Source: Rhodoferax ferrireducens (GTDB lineage: Bacteria; Pseudomonadota; Gammaproteobacteria; Burkholderiales; Burkholderiaceae_C). From it: DNA of 64,000 nt. The notes beneath the pieces are model-generated. The model was not told the DNA's origin. It made no database searches and saw only the letters and a program-made list of their open reading frames with translations. The stretch spans positions 310,001 through 374,000 of the forward strand of contig MTEI01000002.1 of NCBI GenBank assembly GCA_002083775.1, given 5' to 3'. Numbering within the stretch: the first letter of the stretch is position 1; each line of letters begins with the position of its first letter. This document shows positions 26,383-34,979 of this stretch, in pieces. A program made the position numbers and the translations under genes.

Positions 26383-27771
26383 TCAGGCTGGCGCTGAGTT
26401 GCCCGCCCGCTGCAGCACGATGTTGGCGCACAGGCCGCCGCTGGTGGCGTTGGTCAGTCCAAACACGCCGCCCATGCGCGCAATGATCTGCTCGACAATG
26501 GCCAGACCCAGCCCGGTGCTGTTGGCCGACGTGCGCGCTGATTCGCCGCGAAAAAAAGGTGTGGTCAATTGCTTAAGTTGGTCCACTGGCACGCCGCAGC
26601 CGTGGTCGCGCAGACGCAGCAGTACTTTGTTGTCACGGTAGCGCGCCGAGATGTCGACCCGCGCCAGGTTGGTGCCTTCGGTTTTGCCATAGCGCGCGGC
26701 GTTTTCCAGCAGGTTGCCGAGCGCGCGCTGCAGTTCCACCGGGTCGGCCAGCACCACCAGATGGTCTTGCAGCGCTACCTTGAACTCCATGTCGCGGCGC
26801 TTGCGCAGCGGCTCCAGACAGGCCTCTACCGTGTCGTTGAGCGACACCGGGCTCAGGCGCATGTCGCCCGGGCGGGCATAGTCCAAAAATTTGCCAATGA
26901 TGGCATCAAGTTGGGCGATATCCCCCGCCATCGCCTCGCGCGCTTGCGTGTCGGGCACGCTCATCTCGGTTTCCAGCCGCAGCCGGGCCAGCGGGGTGCG
27001 CAGGTCGTGCGAAATACCGGCCAGCATCACCATGCGGTCTTGCTCAATTTGCGCCAGCTTGCGCGTCATGCGGTTGAAGCCGTAGTTGACCGCACGAATT
27101 TCTTGCGTGCCGGCCGTCTCGTCCAGGGCGGTGGCGGCAAAGTCGCCCTCGCGCACCCGGCTGGCAGCTCTTGAGAGGTCTTTCAGCGGACGGTTGATCA
27201 GGCGGGCAATACCGGCGGCACCAGCCAGCGACAGGGCGGCCGCGGTCAGCAGCCAGACGGTCCAGGTTCTGCCCGTGGGCTGGTCAAACCGGTTGCGGTC
27301 GGTTTGCAGCCAATAGCGGTCCTTGTCGATAGAAAACCCGATCCACAGGCCTGGCACTTGGTTGACGCTGTCTGCCACCACCGTGTCAGGTCCCAGCCGC
27401 GACTGCAGTTGCGCCACCATATGGCGGTTCAGGTAGCCCTCTGCCAGCGGTTCAAACACGTCCTTGGGCTCGCGCAAGCGGATGATCAGGTGTTCCTGGT
27501 CTTTCATGGTTTTGAACAGGGACACACGGGCAATGGCATCTGCGTGCATCACCGCCGCCCGGCTCAGGTTCACCACCGAGGCGATCTGGTTGGCCGTCTG
27601 AATGGTGCGCGGCTCCAGTTCCATCTCCTGCAGGATTTGCGTCCAGGCGAGGACGCTGCCCACCAGCAGCAGACCGAGCAGGAAAAAAGTGCGCCAAAAC
27701 AGGCTGATGCCAAGCTTGGGTTTGGGCTGCCCGCTGTCATCCAGCGGGGCAGGCATGGTCGGGTCACTCAC
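26383..27771 (-). CDS. EnvZ-type sensor histidine kinase
   Basis: 462 residues. TM1 at ~25-45, a ~125-residue periplasmic sensor domain, TM2 at ~170-192, HAMP (~193-245), HisKA with His255 in AGISHDLRTPLARL, and HATPase_c with DHGCGV and STGLGLAIVEQI. The domain plan and the PLARLRLETEM sequence after the His box match EnvZ/OmpR-linked kinases of betaproteobacteria. Its stop is 5 bp from the convergent ygiQ stop. The start overlaps the 3' end of the response regulator gene by 8 bp, so the pair is translationally coupled. Presumed to sense osmotic or envelope conditions, by analogy only. Confidence 0.93.
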   Translation of the reverse strand: MSDPTMPAPLDDSGQPKPKLGISLFWRTFFLLGLLLVGSVLAWTQILQEMELEPRTIQTANQIASVVNLSRAAVMHADAIARVSLFKTMKDQEHLIIRLREPKDVFEPLAEGYLNRHMVAQLQSRLGPDTVVADSVNQVPGLWIGFSIDKDRYWLQTDRNRFDQPTGRTWTVWLLTAAALSLAGAAGIARLINRPLKDLSRAASRVREGDFAATALDETAGTQEIRAVNYGFNRMTRKLAQIEQDRMVMLAGISHDLRTPLARLRLETEMSVPDTQAREAMAGDIAQLDAIIGKFLDYARPGDMRLSPVSLNDTVEACLEPLRKRRDMEFKVALQDHLVVLADPVELQRALGNLLENAARYGKTEGTNLARVDISARYRDNKVLLRLRDHGCGVPVDQLKQLTTPFFRGESARTSANSTGLGLAIVEQIIARMGGVFGLTNATSGGLCANIVLQRAGNSAPA

Positions 27772-28492
27772 TGTCGTCAGGAATGAACACGTAACCCACG
27801 CCCCACACCGTCTGGATAAAACGCGGTGCGGCGGCGTCTACCTCAATGAGTTTGCGCAGGCGCGACACCTGCACGTCCAGGCTGCGGTCAAACGGCTCAA
27901 AATCACGCCCGCGGGCCAATTGGGCCAGTTTTTCGCGCGACAGCGGTTGGCGCGGGTGGCGCACCAGCGCTTTGAGCATGGCGAATTCGCCGGTGGTCAG
28001 GGCCAGTTCTTCGTCGTCTTTGTGCAAGGTGCGCGCGCCCATGTCAAAAGAGAACGGTCCGAACTTGACCACCGCTTTGTCTGCCGAGGGTGAGCCGGGC
28101 GCCTCGGTGGGCGGGCGCCTGCGCAGCACCGCGTGGATGCGTGCCAGCAGTTCGCGCGGGTTGAAGGGTTTGCCAAGGTAGTCATCGGCGCCCACTTCCA
28201 GGCCAACGATGCGGTCAATGTCCTCGCCCTTGGCGGTGAGCATGATGATGGGGGTGCGGTCATTGGCGCCGCGCAATCGTCGGCACACCGACAAACCGTC
28301 CTCACCGGGCATCATCAGGTCCAGCACAATCAGGTCGACCGGCTCGCGGCCCAGCACACGTGTCAGGGCGCGGCCGTCTTCAGCCAACAGCACCTCGAAG
28401 CCTTCCTGCGTCAGGTAGCGGCGCAGCAGATCGCGAATGCGCGCGTCGTCGTCGACCACCAGGATTTTGTCAACGCGGGAATTTGTTGCCAT
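27764..28492 (-). CDS. ompR: OmpR-family response regulator
   Basis: 242 residues: a receiver domain with the acidic pocket DDD (14-16) and the phospho-acceptor Asp58 in LDLMMPGEDG, then a winged-helix OmpR/PhoB domain ending RFIQTVWGVGYVFIPDD. The LARGRDFEPFDRSLDVQVSR stretch is characteristic of true OmpR orthologues, which regulate porins and envelope genes. The ATG at 28492 (MATNS) is preferred to the GTG four codons upstream. An inverted pair TTTGTAACA/TGTTACAAA upstream (28509-28587) could be an autoregulatory site. The kinase gene overlaps its end. Confidence 0.94.
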   Translation of the reverse strand: MATNSRVDKILVVDDDARIRDLLRRYLTQEGFEVLLAEDGRALTRVLGREPVDLIVLDLMMPGEDGLSVCRRLRGANDRTPIIMLTAKGEDIDRIVGLEVGADDYLGKPFNPRELLARIHAVLRRRPPTEAPGSPSADKAVVKFGPFSFDMGARTLHKDDEELALTTGEFAMLKALVRHPRQPLSREKLAQLARGRDFEPFDRSLDVQVSRLRKLIEVDAAAPRFIQTVWGVGYVFIPDDSE

Positions 28493-28508
28493 ACTATGGT
28501 CCACTTGA

Positions 28509-28587
28509 TTTGTAACAAACGCGATTGTTGCGTGCGTTGCCGACGAGCACAGCCATTTTCACCCGGGTATTCACACGCTGTTACAAA
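28509..28587. promoter_or_regulatory. Inverted pair TTTGTAACA ... TGTTACAAA upstream of ompR
   Basis: Two perfect 9-base inverted arms at 28509-28517 and 28579-28587, 61 bp apart, starting 17 bp upstream of the ompR start. TGTAAC/GTTACA resembles half-sites bound by OmpR in enterobacteria. The regulatory role is inference. Confidence 0.4.
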
Positions 28588-28660
28588 TTTGGCATGATCC
28601 GTGATGTCGTTGTTTTCACTGGCCCAAGCGAGAATTATCTTGAAAATAAGTCATAAAATA

Positions 28661-28696
28661 ATAGCGCTTAGCGCTTTATCCATAAGGTCTGGAGTC
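28661..28696 (+). repeat. 36-bp palindromic element, copy H (intergenic, diverged)
   Basis: ATAGCGCTTAGCGC then CATAAGGTCTGGAGTC: a more diverged copy upstream of the Ser/Thr kinase gene. It shares AGCGC spacing with copy K after hsdS. Confidence 0.7.
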
Positions 28697-28815
28697 ACTT
28701 TTAGTCGTATAAATAGAGCGAACATGCCTGTTGGGTTGGTCAGCATGGTGATGATGCCAGGTCGGGGCTGTCGGGCCCTGTTGCCGCTCTTCACATTGGG
28801 TCTGGCGCAACGCGT

Positions 28816-31284
28816 ATGAGCAGCATGATCGGGCGCTTCGAACGCAAGCGTGTGCTTGGCCAAGGTGCACAGGCGCAGGTCTGGCTGGCTTTTGACCCGC
28901 GTCTGGAGCGCGAGGTGGCCATCAAATTGATGAAACCCGCCGCCCAGCAGGACAGCCGTGCGGTGAACCAGTGGCTGCAGGAGGCGCGCAGCGTGAGCCG
29001 CCTGACCCACGCCAACATCGTGCCGGTATTTGAAGCCGATGTGCAGGACAACCAGCCCTACCTGGTGTTTGAATACGTGCCCGGTCTGACGCTGGCGCAG
29101 CAGCTGGCCCAGCAGGGTGCTCTGGCACCACCTCAGGCTGTAGCGGTGATGCAGGATGTGCTGGGTGCGCTGGTGGCCGCACACGCCAGCGGTGTGGTGC
29201 ACCGTGACCTGAAACCCTCCAACGTGTTGATGGATGCCAGTGGCCGCGCCCGGGTGATGGACTTTGGCATTGCTGCCCGCATCAGCGTGCAGGCGGCTAC
29301 GCAGCCGCTGGACGAGGTGGCCGGTACTCCCGCCTATATGGCCCCGGAAGCGGTGCGCGGCGAGACCATCACACCCTTGATGGATGTGTACAGCGCGGGC
29401 CTGATGCTGGCTGAGCTGTTATGGGGCAAGCAGATCCGCGAACGCGGCAACCTGCAACAAGCTTTGCAAAAAATCGCGTCCGAGCCGCAGGTGTTTCCAC
29501 CCGACTTGATGGCACGGTTGGACGATGCGCTGCGCGGCACCCTGTTGCGCGCTTGCGCGTTTGATGCGACTCAGCGTTTTCCGAGTGCGCAGGCTTTTCT
29601 GGACGAGTTGCTGGCCTGGTCTGGCAAGTTCCGGCAAGCACCGGCCAGTGAGGAGCCAACCGGCTCGGGCAAGCCAAACAGCACGCTGGAATTTTTGTTG
29701 CGCCGCATGCGCAACAAGAGCGACTTTCCGGCGCTGTCGGAGTCGATTGGTCGCATTCAGAGCATGGCCAGCTCCGAGAAGGAAAGCGTTGGCAGTGTCA
29801 CCAACGAGATCCTGAAAGACGTGGCACTCACCAACAAATTGCTGCGCCTGGTCAACAGCGCCCATTACGCGCGCGGCAGCAGCGTGGGCACGGTATCGCG
29901 GGCGGTGACGCTGGTCGGCTTCAACGGCATTCGCAACATGTCGCTGAGCCTGGTTCTGCTGGAGCACATGCAGGACAAAACCAATGCCCACCTGCTCAAA
30001 GAAGAGTTTTTGCGCGGTTTGATGGCGGGCTCCATTGCCGCCGAATTGGGCGCGACCCAAGCCGAGAGTGAAGAGGCTTTTATTGGTGCCCTGTTCCAGA
30101 GTCTGGGGCGCATGTTGTCGCAGTTTTATTTTCCGGAGGAAGCGGTGGCCATCCGCAATCTGGTGAGTGCGCCGCGCGACCCCATCAGCGAAGATGCGGC
30201 CTCCACCCGCGTGCTGGGTCTGAGTTTCGAAGCGCTGGGCCTGGGCGTGTCCAAGGCGTGGGGTTTGCCGGAGAGCATTCAGCGCTGCATCGTCAAACCC
30301 TCGGGCGACCCGCCCAACCAGCCCCCCAAAGACCCACAGGTGCGTCTGCGCTGGAATACCCGCGCCGCCAATGACATGGCCGACGCCATGCTGCACACCG
30401 ATGCCAAGGTGGTGGACGCGCGTCTGGCCCAGGTGACCAAAATCTACAGCAAGACGCTGGGCGTGTCTGCCGACCAGGTTCAGGCCGCCACTGCCACAGC
30501 GCGGAAAAAGCTGGTGGAATTGGCAGAGGCCATGGAGATCACCGTGCGCCCGGAGTCTTTGGCTGCGCGTTTGTTGAATCAAAAAGTTGACTTGGCGCTG
30601 CCACAGGTTGGCGACCCCCGGGCTGACACCGAGGTGGACACGATCATCTCCAACGAGTTGCACGCCACGCAAGTCTTGCCTGCGCAGACAACCGCCATGG
30701 CGGCGGCTTCTGTGCAGGCGCCGGTGCCAGAATCAGCCTCCCCGATGGTGTCAGCCCGATCGGACTTTCGGGCACAGACGCTGGCCGCAGGCATCCAGGA
30801 CATCACCAATGCCATGGTGGAAGACTTTCGTCTGAGCGACGTGCTGCGGATGATTCTGGAGGCGATGTACCGGGCGTTGGAATTTGACCGCATCATCTTT
30901 TGCATGCGCGACCCCAAGACCGACACCCTGACCGGTCGCTTCGGGCTGGGCGCTGGTGTGGAAAGCGTGGTCAAGCAGTTCCATGTGCCCTTGCATCCCA
31001 ACGGCACGCCGGACCTGTTTGCCACCATCTGCAGCAAGGCGGCCGACACCTTGATCAGCGACGCCAGCGATCCCCGCATCGTGCAGCGACTGCCGGCCTG
31101 GTACAGCAAGTCTTACAACGCGCCCACCTTCCTGATCCTGCCGCTGCTCCTCAAAGGCAAGCCCTTTGGCATGATCTACGCTGACAAGGCACAAAAGGGT
31201 GGGCTGGTGGTGGACGAGAAAGAGCTCTCGTTGCTGCGCACCCTGCGCAATCAGGCGGTGATGGCCTTCAAGCAATCTGGCTAG
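28816..31284 (+). CDS. Ser/Thr protein kinase with HDOD and GAF domains
   Basis: 822 residues. A Hanks-type kinase domain fills ~7-275: glycine loop VLGQGAQAQVW, Lys37 in VAIKLM, the catalytic loop HRDLKPSN (129-136), DFG at 149-151 and GTPAYMAPE. All catalytic residues are intact, so it should be active. An HDOD domain follows at ~300-500 (FPALSESIGRIQSMAS, LTNKLLRLVNSAHYA), a fold that lacks HD-phosphodiesterase residues and acts in signalling scaffolds. A GAF domain closes the protein (~660-820; LRMILEAMYRALEFDRIIFC). No membrane segment is seen, so it is cytoplasmic. It stands alone and ends in a short convergent overlap with the idonate dehydrogenase gene. Target and ligand unknown. Confidence 0.9.
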   Translation: MSSMIGRFERKRVLGQGAQAQVWLAFDPRLEREVAIKLMKPAAQQDSRAVNQWLQEARSVSRLTHANIVPVFEADVQDNQPYLVFEYVPGLTLAQQLAQQGALAPPQAVAVMQDVLGALVAAHASGVVHRDLKPSNVLMDASGRARVMDFGIAARISVQAATQPLDEVAGTPAYMAPEAVRGETITPLMDVYSAGLMLAELLWGKQIRERGNLQQALQKIASEPQVFPPDLMARLDDALRGTLLRACAFDATQRFPSAQAFLDELLAWSGKFRQAPASEEPTGSGKPNSTLEFLLRRMRNKSDFPALSESIGRIQSMASSEKESVGSVTNEILKDVALTNKLLRLVNSAHYARGSSVGTVSRAVTLVGFNGIRNMSLSLVLLEHMQDKTNAHLLKEEFLRGLMAGSIAAELGATQAESEEAFIGALFQSLGRMLSQFYFPEEAVAIRNLVSAPRDPISEDAASTRVLGLSFEALGLGVSKAWGLPESIQRCIVKPSGDPPNQPPKDPQVRLRWNTRAANDMADAMLHTDAKVVDARLAQVTKIYSKTLGVSADQVQAATATARKKLVELAEAMEITVRPESLAARLLNQKVDLALPQVGDPRADTEVDTIISNELHATQVLPAQTTAMAAASVQAPVPESASPMVSARSDFRAQTLAAGIQDITNAMVEDFRLSDVLRMILEAMYRALEFDRIIFCMRDPKTDTLTGRFGLGAGVESVVKQFHVPLHPNGTPDLFATICSKAADTLISDASDPRIVQRLPAWYSKSYNAPTFLILPLLLKGKPFGMIYADKAQKGGLVVDEKELSLLRTLRNQAVMAFKQSG

Positions 31285-32327
31285 TCGGCAAAACTCAGTT
31301 GCACCTTCATTTGCGATGAGCGATCGCGGGCAATGGTCAAGGCTTCGGCGACTTTCTCCATGGGCAGGGTGGCGGTAATCACCGGTTTGACGTCGATGCG
31401 TTGCTCACGGATCAGGCTCGCAGCTTGGGCGTATTCGTGGTGAAAGCGGTGTGTGCCAACCAGCCGGATCTCCTTGCCAACCAGGGCGTTGATCGGGATG
31501 TCAGCGCTGCCGGTCACACCCACCTGGACGATCGTGCCGCGTGGCTTGAGCACCGGGAAGGCCTGTTTGAGCACGGCGCCCACGCCGGTGCACTCGAACA
31601 CCACGTCGAAATAACCTTTGTCGGCCGAATAATCAGCCATCAGGCGATCGGGTTCCAGTGCGACATTGATGGCGACCTGGGCGCCCATGGCCAGCGCGGT
31701 CCTGAGTGGGGCTTCGGAGATGTCGGTAGCCACAATTTCGCGGGCACCCGCCACCCGCACTGCGCCAATCAGCAAGGCACCGATCGGACCGGCTCCAGTC
31801 ACCAGCACCCGTTTGCCCATCAGGCTACCTGCCTGATTGACCGCATGCACACCCACGGCCAGCGGTTCGGTACAGGCGGCTTCGCCCAGCGACACCTTGT
31901 CGCCCATGGGCTCACATTGGTAGTCCTCGGCGATCAACCGGTCGCGAAAGCCGCCGTGCGTGTGTGGCTTGCGCATGGCACTGCCGAAAAACTGCATCTG
32001 CAGACAATGCTGTTGCTCGCCGTCCAGACAAAACTTGCACTTGCCACAGGGGCGGCTGGGGCAGACAGCAACGCGGTCACCGGGGTGCACCCGTGTGACA
32101 TTGGCGCCCACGGCCTCGACGATACCCGCCACTTCATGGCCCATGATGATCGGCTCGGTGACGCGGATGGTGCCAATACCACCTTCCCAGTAATAGTGGA
32201 TGTCGGAGCCACAGACGCCACCGGCGCAGATCCGGACCAAGACCTGTTGTGGCCCCATGTCGCCGACCTCACAGGTTTCGATGCGGACGTCTTCCTGAGC
32301 GTGGAGAACACAAGCGCGTGTTTGCAT
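31281..32327 (-). CDS. L-idonate 5-dehydrogenase-like zinc alcohol dehydrogenase
   Basis: 348-residue medium-chain dehydrogenase. Catalytic zinc ligands are in GGVCGSDIHYYWEGG and MGHEVAG; the structural-zinc cysteines are in PSRPCGKCKFCLDGEQQHC; the NAD fold is at TGAGPIGALLIGAV. The sequence follows E. coli IdnD closely, including HYY.EG, MQFFGSAM, HAVNQAGSLMGKRV and KGYFDVVFE. So oxidation of L-idonate to 5-ketogluconate, or of a similar C5-hydroxyl acid, is the best guess. It is the last gene of the eleven-gene catabolic operon and its stop overlaps the convergent kinase gene stop. Confidence 0.85.
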   Translation of the reverse strand: MQTRACVLHAQEDVRIETCEVGDMGPQQVLVRICAGGVCGSDIHYYWEGGIGTIRVTEPIIMGHEVAGIVEAVGANVTRVHPGDRVAVCPSRPCGKCKFCLDGEQQHCLQMQFFGSAMRKPHTHGGFRDRLIAEDYQCEPMGDKVSLGEAACTEPLAVGVHAVNQAGSLMGKRVLVTGAGPIGALLIGAVRVAGAREIVATDISEAPLRTALAMGAQVAINVALEPDRLMADYSADKGYFDVVFECTGVGAVLKQAFPVLKPRGTIVQVGVTGSADIPINALVGKEIRLVGTHRFHHEYAQAASLIREQRIDVKPVITATLPMEKVAEALTIARDRSSQMKVQLSFAD

Positions 32328-32342
32328 GACAATTCCTTAATT

Positions 32343-33347
32343 TCAAAGTGACTGAATCTTGGCCCACACCCCGTCATCGACGGGAATGCCATTGGCCAGG
32401 TTGGCGCGGCGGATGGCCAGCGAACTCTCGCCGGGATAGCGCACCGGTTGTGATGCATCGACAGGTACCGAGCCATGCAGGTTGTCCATCACCTCGTTGA
32501 CCGCTGCGGCTAGATAGTCTTCACCCGCGATGCGTTTGGCATCCAGCGCGATGAACATCTGCGACAGGCTGTATTCGTCGCTGGACATTTTGCCGATGTT
32601 GGCCACCGAACGTCCGCCAGAAAGCACCGTGGCCACCAGGTCCAGCACAATCGACAGAGCCGAGCCTTTCCAGTAACCAATGGGCAACACGCGCCAGGTC
32701 TTGGCGATTTCTTTCGGATCACACGACAACTGGCCTTGTTCGTCATAACCGCCCGGCACTGGCAGCATTTCCCCGCGCAAGGCCTTGTTGTCCATCTGGC
32801 CATAAGAGAACTGCGCCATGGCAATGTCCACCACCACATGACCGCCTTCGCGCGGCACCGCCATGATGAAGGGGTTGTTGCCGATGCGCCGGTCACGTGC
32901 GCCCCAGGCCGGCATGTTGGGCTGGGTGTTGGTCCAGCAGATGCCGACACAGCCAGCGTCTGCCGCTTGCCAGCCGTAGCTGCCGCCGCGCAGCCAATGG
33001 TTGGTGTTGGCCATGGCGACACAGCCGATCCCGTTCTCACGGGCCAACTCAATCGCGCGGTCCATCGCCAGTTTGGCGTTGACGTTGCCTAGACCCAGGT
33101 TGCCGCTCCAGCGCTCAAAAGCGCCCATGCCCTCCACTTTGGCCGGTTTGGCTTTGAGGTCGATATAGCCTTTGTCGATGTACTCGACCACGCGGGCAAA
33201 GCGGTTGACGCCGTGTGAATAGACGCCGTCGCAACTGGTTTCGGTCATCAGTTGCGCCGACAGGTCGGCCGAAGCTTCGTCGCAGCCCTTTTTGATCAGG
33301 ACGCGCTTGAACTGGGCTTTCAGGTCTTCAAAGGAAATGCGTGGCAT
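32343..33347 (-). CDS. 2,3-diketo-L-gulonate reductase-like (YiaK/DlgD, Ldh_2 family)
   Basis: 334 residues of the malate/L-lactate dehydrogenase (Ldh_2) family, which has its own NAD fold. It matches E. coli YiaK/DlgD along its length: SHGVNRF, ANTNHWLRGGSYGWQAADAG, GICWTNT, GNNPFIMAVP, LPIGYWKGSALSIVLD and NGIPVDDGVWAKIQ. YiaK reduces 2,3-diketo-L-gulonate to 3-keto-L-gulonate with NADH. The neighbouring YiaMNO-like TRAP genes and YiaL-like gene strengthen the assignment, but the lyxK/sgb kinase and aldolase genes that complete the E. coli pathway are absent here. The start at 33347 is the family start. Confidence 0.85.
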   Translation of the reverse strand: MPRISFEDLKAQFKRVLIKKGCDEASADLSAQLMTETSCDGVYSHGVNRFARVVEYIDKGYIDLKAKPAKVEGMGAFERWSGNLGLGNVNAKLAMDRAIELARENGIGCVAMANTNHWLRGGSYGWQAADAGCVGICWTNTQPNMPAWGARDRRIGNNPFIMAVPREGGHVVVDIAMAQFSYGQMDNKALRGEMLPVPGGYDEQGQLSCDPKEIAKTWRVLPIGYWKGSALSIVLDLVATVLSGGRSVANIGKMSSDEYSLSQMFIALDAKRIAGEDYLAAAVNEVMDNLHGSVPVDASQPVRYPGESSLAIRRANLANGIPVDDGVWAKIQSL

Positions 33348-33382
33348 GGTGGATTCCAAGGGTTTCGTTGCGGGGAACGGGC

Positions 33383-34375
33383 TCAGTAGCCCTTTTGCAG
33401 GCGATAGTTGTGCAAAACGGTGTCGGCCACCCAACTGGAGCGCACCGCGCTTTCTACACTGCCGGGGCAGGGTGCAAGGCCATTCAGGTCGTCGACCATG
33501 CTCTGGATGAACGGTTGCTGCACATGTGGCGGGTTGGCAATGTCAACCAGTTGTTCGCCTTCTGCATTGACCAGCCTGAGTGGCTTGTCGGAGAAAAATT
33601 CAAAACTAATGGTGCCGCTGGCGCCGACGATTTCAATGGCATCCTCGAATTGCCCACACACGTAACACCATGAGCCATAACCCTGCACACCGCTGGCATG
33701 CCGCCAGGTGGCAGTGACGGTGTCTTCCACATCGTACAAACCACCCTGGTTGCTGGCGATGCCATGCACTTGCGCAATGGGGCCAAACAAAAAGTCGAAC
33801 AGGTCGAGCTCGTGGATGCCCATGTCGAGGAACTTGCCGCCCCCAGATACTTCTGGCAGCAAGCGCCAAGGCAGCGTGTCGCGGGACAAATCTTCCTGGG
33901 CCGGGGGCTGATGCTGCACGGCGCGCACATTGCGCACCGCACCAATGGCACCACTGTCGATCCATTGCTTGACTTTCAGAAAACGCGGCATGGCCCGACG
34001 GTAAAACGCGACGAACAAGCGCACACCTTGTTGCTCGCAGGCATCGACGATTTCGCGGCATTCTTCAAATCGCATGGCCATCGGCTTCTCGACATAGACA
34101 TGTTTGCCAGCCCTGGCCGCCTGCAGCGCCAACGGTTTGTGCGATGACGGTGGTGTGGCAATGTAGACGGCATCTATGCCGCTGTCAGCCAACAGCGCTT
34201 CGTTGCTGTCATAGGCCCGGGCCACACCGTGCCGCGCAGCGAACGATTGCGCCTGCTTGGTGTCGCTGCTGGTCACGGCTACCAAAGCACTGTGGGTGGC
34301 TTTGTAGAAGCCCGGCCCGCTCTTGACCTCGGCCACTGCACCACAGCCGATCATTCCCCAATGGATGGTCTTCAT
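33383..34375 (-). CDS. Gfo/Idh/MocA family sugar oxidoreductase
   Basis: 330 residues. The Rossmann motif is MIGCGAVAEVKSGPGF; the cofactor/catalytic motif EKPMAMRFEECREIVD has the conserved EKP lysine; the second domain shows FLDMGIHELDLFDFLFG with the catalytic D...H pair. The pattern is of the 1,5-anhydrofructose reductase or galactose dehydrogenase type. It presumably oxidises or reduces a sugar or aldonate intermediate of the operon substrate. The gene sits between the YiaL-like and YiaK-like genes with short gaps (8 and 35 bp), so it is co-transcribed. Confidence 0.88.
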   Translation of the reverse strand: MKTIHWGMIGCGAVAEVKSGPGFYKATHSALVAVTSSDTKQAQSFAARHGVARAYDSNEALLADSGIDAVYIATPPSSHKPLALQAARAGKHVYVEKPMAMRFEECREIVDACEQQGVRLFVAFYRRAMPRFLKVKQWIDSGAIGAVRNVRAVQHQPPAQEDLSRDTLPWRLLPEVSGGGKFLDMGIHELDLFDFLFGPIAQVHGIASNQGGLYDVEDTVTATWRHASGVQGYGSWCYVCGQFEDAIEIVGASGTISFEFFSDKPLRLVNAEGEQLVDIANPPHVQQPFIQSMVDDLNGLAPCPGSVESAVRSSWVADTVLHNYRLQKGY

Positions 34376-34383
34376 GGTCTGTT

Positions 34384-34857
34384 TCAGGCGAGGAGGGCGA
34401 CACGCACTTTGACCACCACCTTGCGGATCACCTCAGGCGCGTCAACCGCACAGCCCGGGCGATGCACATCGGTGGGCAGGAAAACGGCAAAAGTGCCGGG
34501 CGTCATGGTCAGGGTGGATTCGTCTTGCATACCGGTATACAGCAGCAAATCGCGCTCAGCCAACATGTCTTTGCCCACCAGGTTGTGACCGGTGTCGGTG
34601 GCCACACCAATCTTTTCGTGACCATGCACCAGAAATTGCACGTCAATATGCTCGCGGTGGACTTCCGGATGGGTCTCTGCAAACGGTCGGGTCATCATGT
34701 CGATGACCTGAACAACCATGTCCTTGCCCTGCAACTCGTAGTTGCCAGCGGGCAGGGAGGCGAAATTCGTTGTCTTGAGGTGCTCGACAGCGGTCTTGAG
34801 TGGCGTTGGCAGCCAGGCAAAGCTGGTCTCCAGATCTTTGATGTTTCCGAAAATCAT
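34384..34857 (-). CDS. YhcH/YjgK/YiaL family (DUF386) protein
   Basis: 157-residue cupin-like protein of the family that includes YiaL of the E. coli 2,3-diketogulonate operon and the beta subunit EbgC. Visible hallmarks are HREHIDVQFLVHGHEKIGVA (metal-binding HxxxD) and TPGTFAVFLPTDVHRPGCAV with a second histidine. Members are thought to be sugar isomerases or mutarotases acting on sugar acids; the precise reaction is unproven. It starts 122 bp downstream of the TRAP binding-protein gene, the only sizeable gap in this part of the operon. Confidence 0.88.
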   Translation of the reverse strand: MIFGNIKDLETSFAWLPTPLKTAVEHLKTTNFASLPAGNYELQGKDMVVQVIDMMTRPFAETHPEVHREHIDVQFLVHGHEKIGVATDTGHNLVGKDMLAERDLLLYTGMQDESTLTMTPGTFAVFLPTDVHRPGCAVDAPEVIRKVVVKVRVALLA

Positions 34858-34979
34858 TTTTCAGTTCCTTAACTGGGTGAGTGGGCCCCTGCTGCCGGGT
34901 CAGGACAGTTATCTTCAGCAACAGCGCGCCACGCCCCGCCGGTGGGAGAGGGTGGCGGCTGTGGTCTCAATGGCAATAA

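Larger units (their letters stand above)
28493..28815. other. ompR - Ser/Thr kinase divergent intergenic region
   Basis: 323 bp without a gene. It holds an inverted repeat close to ompR (28509-28587) and palindromic element copy H (28661-28696). The stretch from about 28600 to 28660 is AT-richer than its surroundings, as expected for promoters of the two divergent genes, but I cannot fix -35 and -10 boxes. Confidence 0.6.

Noticed and set aside
29419-30672. 417-codon minus-strand frame
   Set aside because: Antisense to the Ser/Thr kinase-HDOD gene, no recognisable domain.
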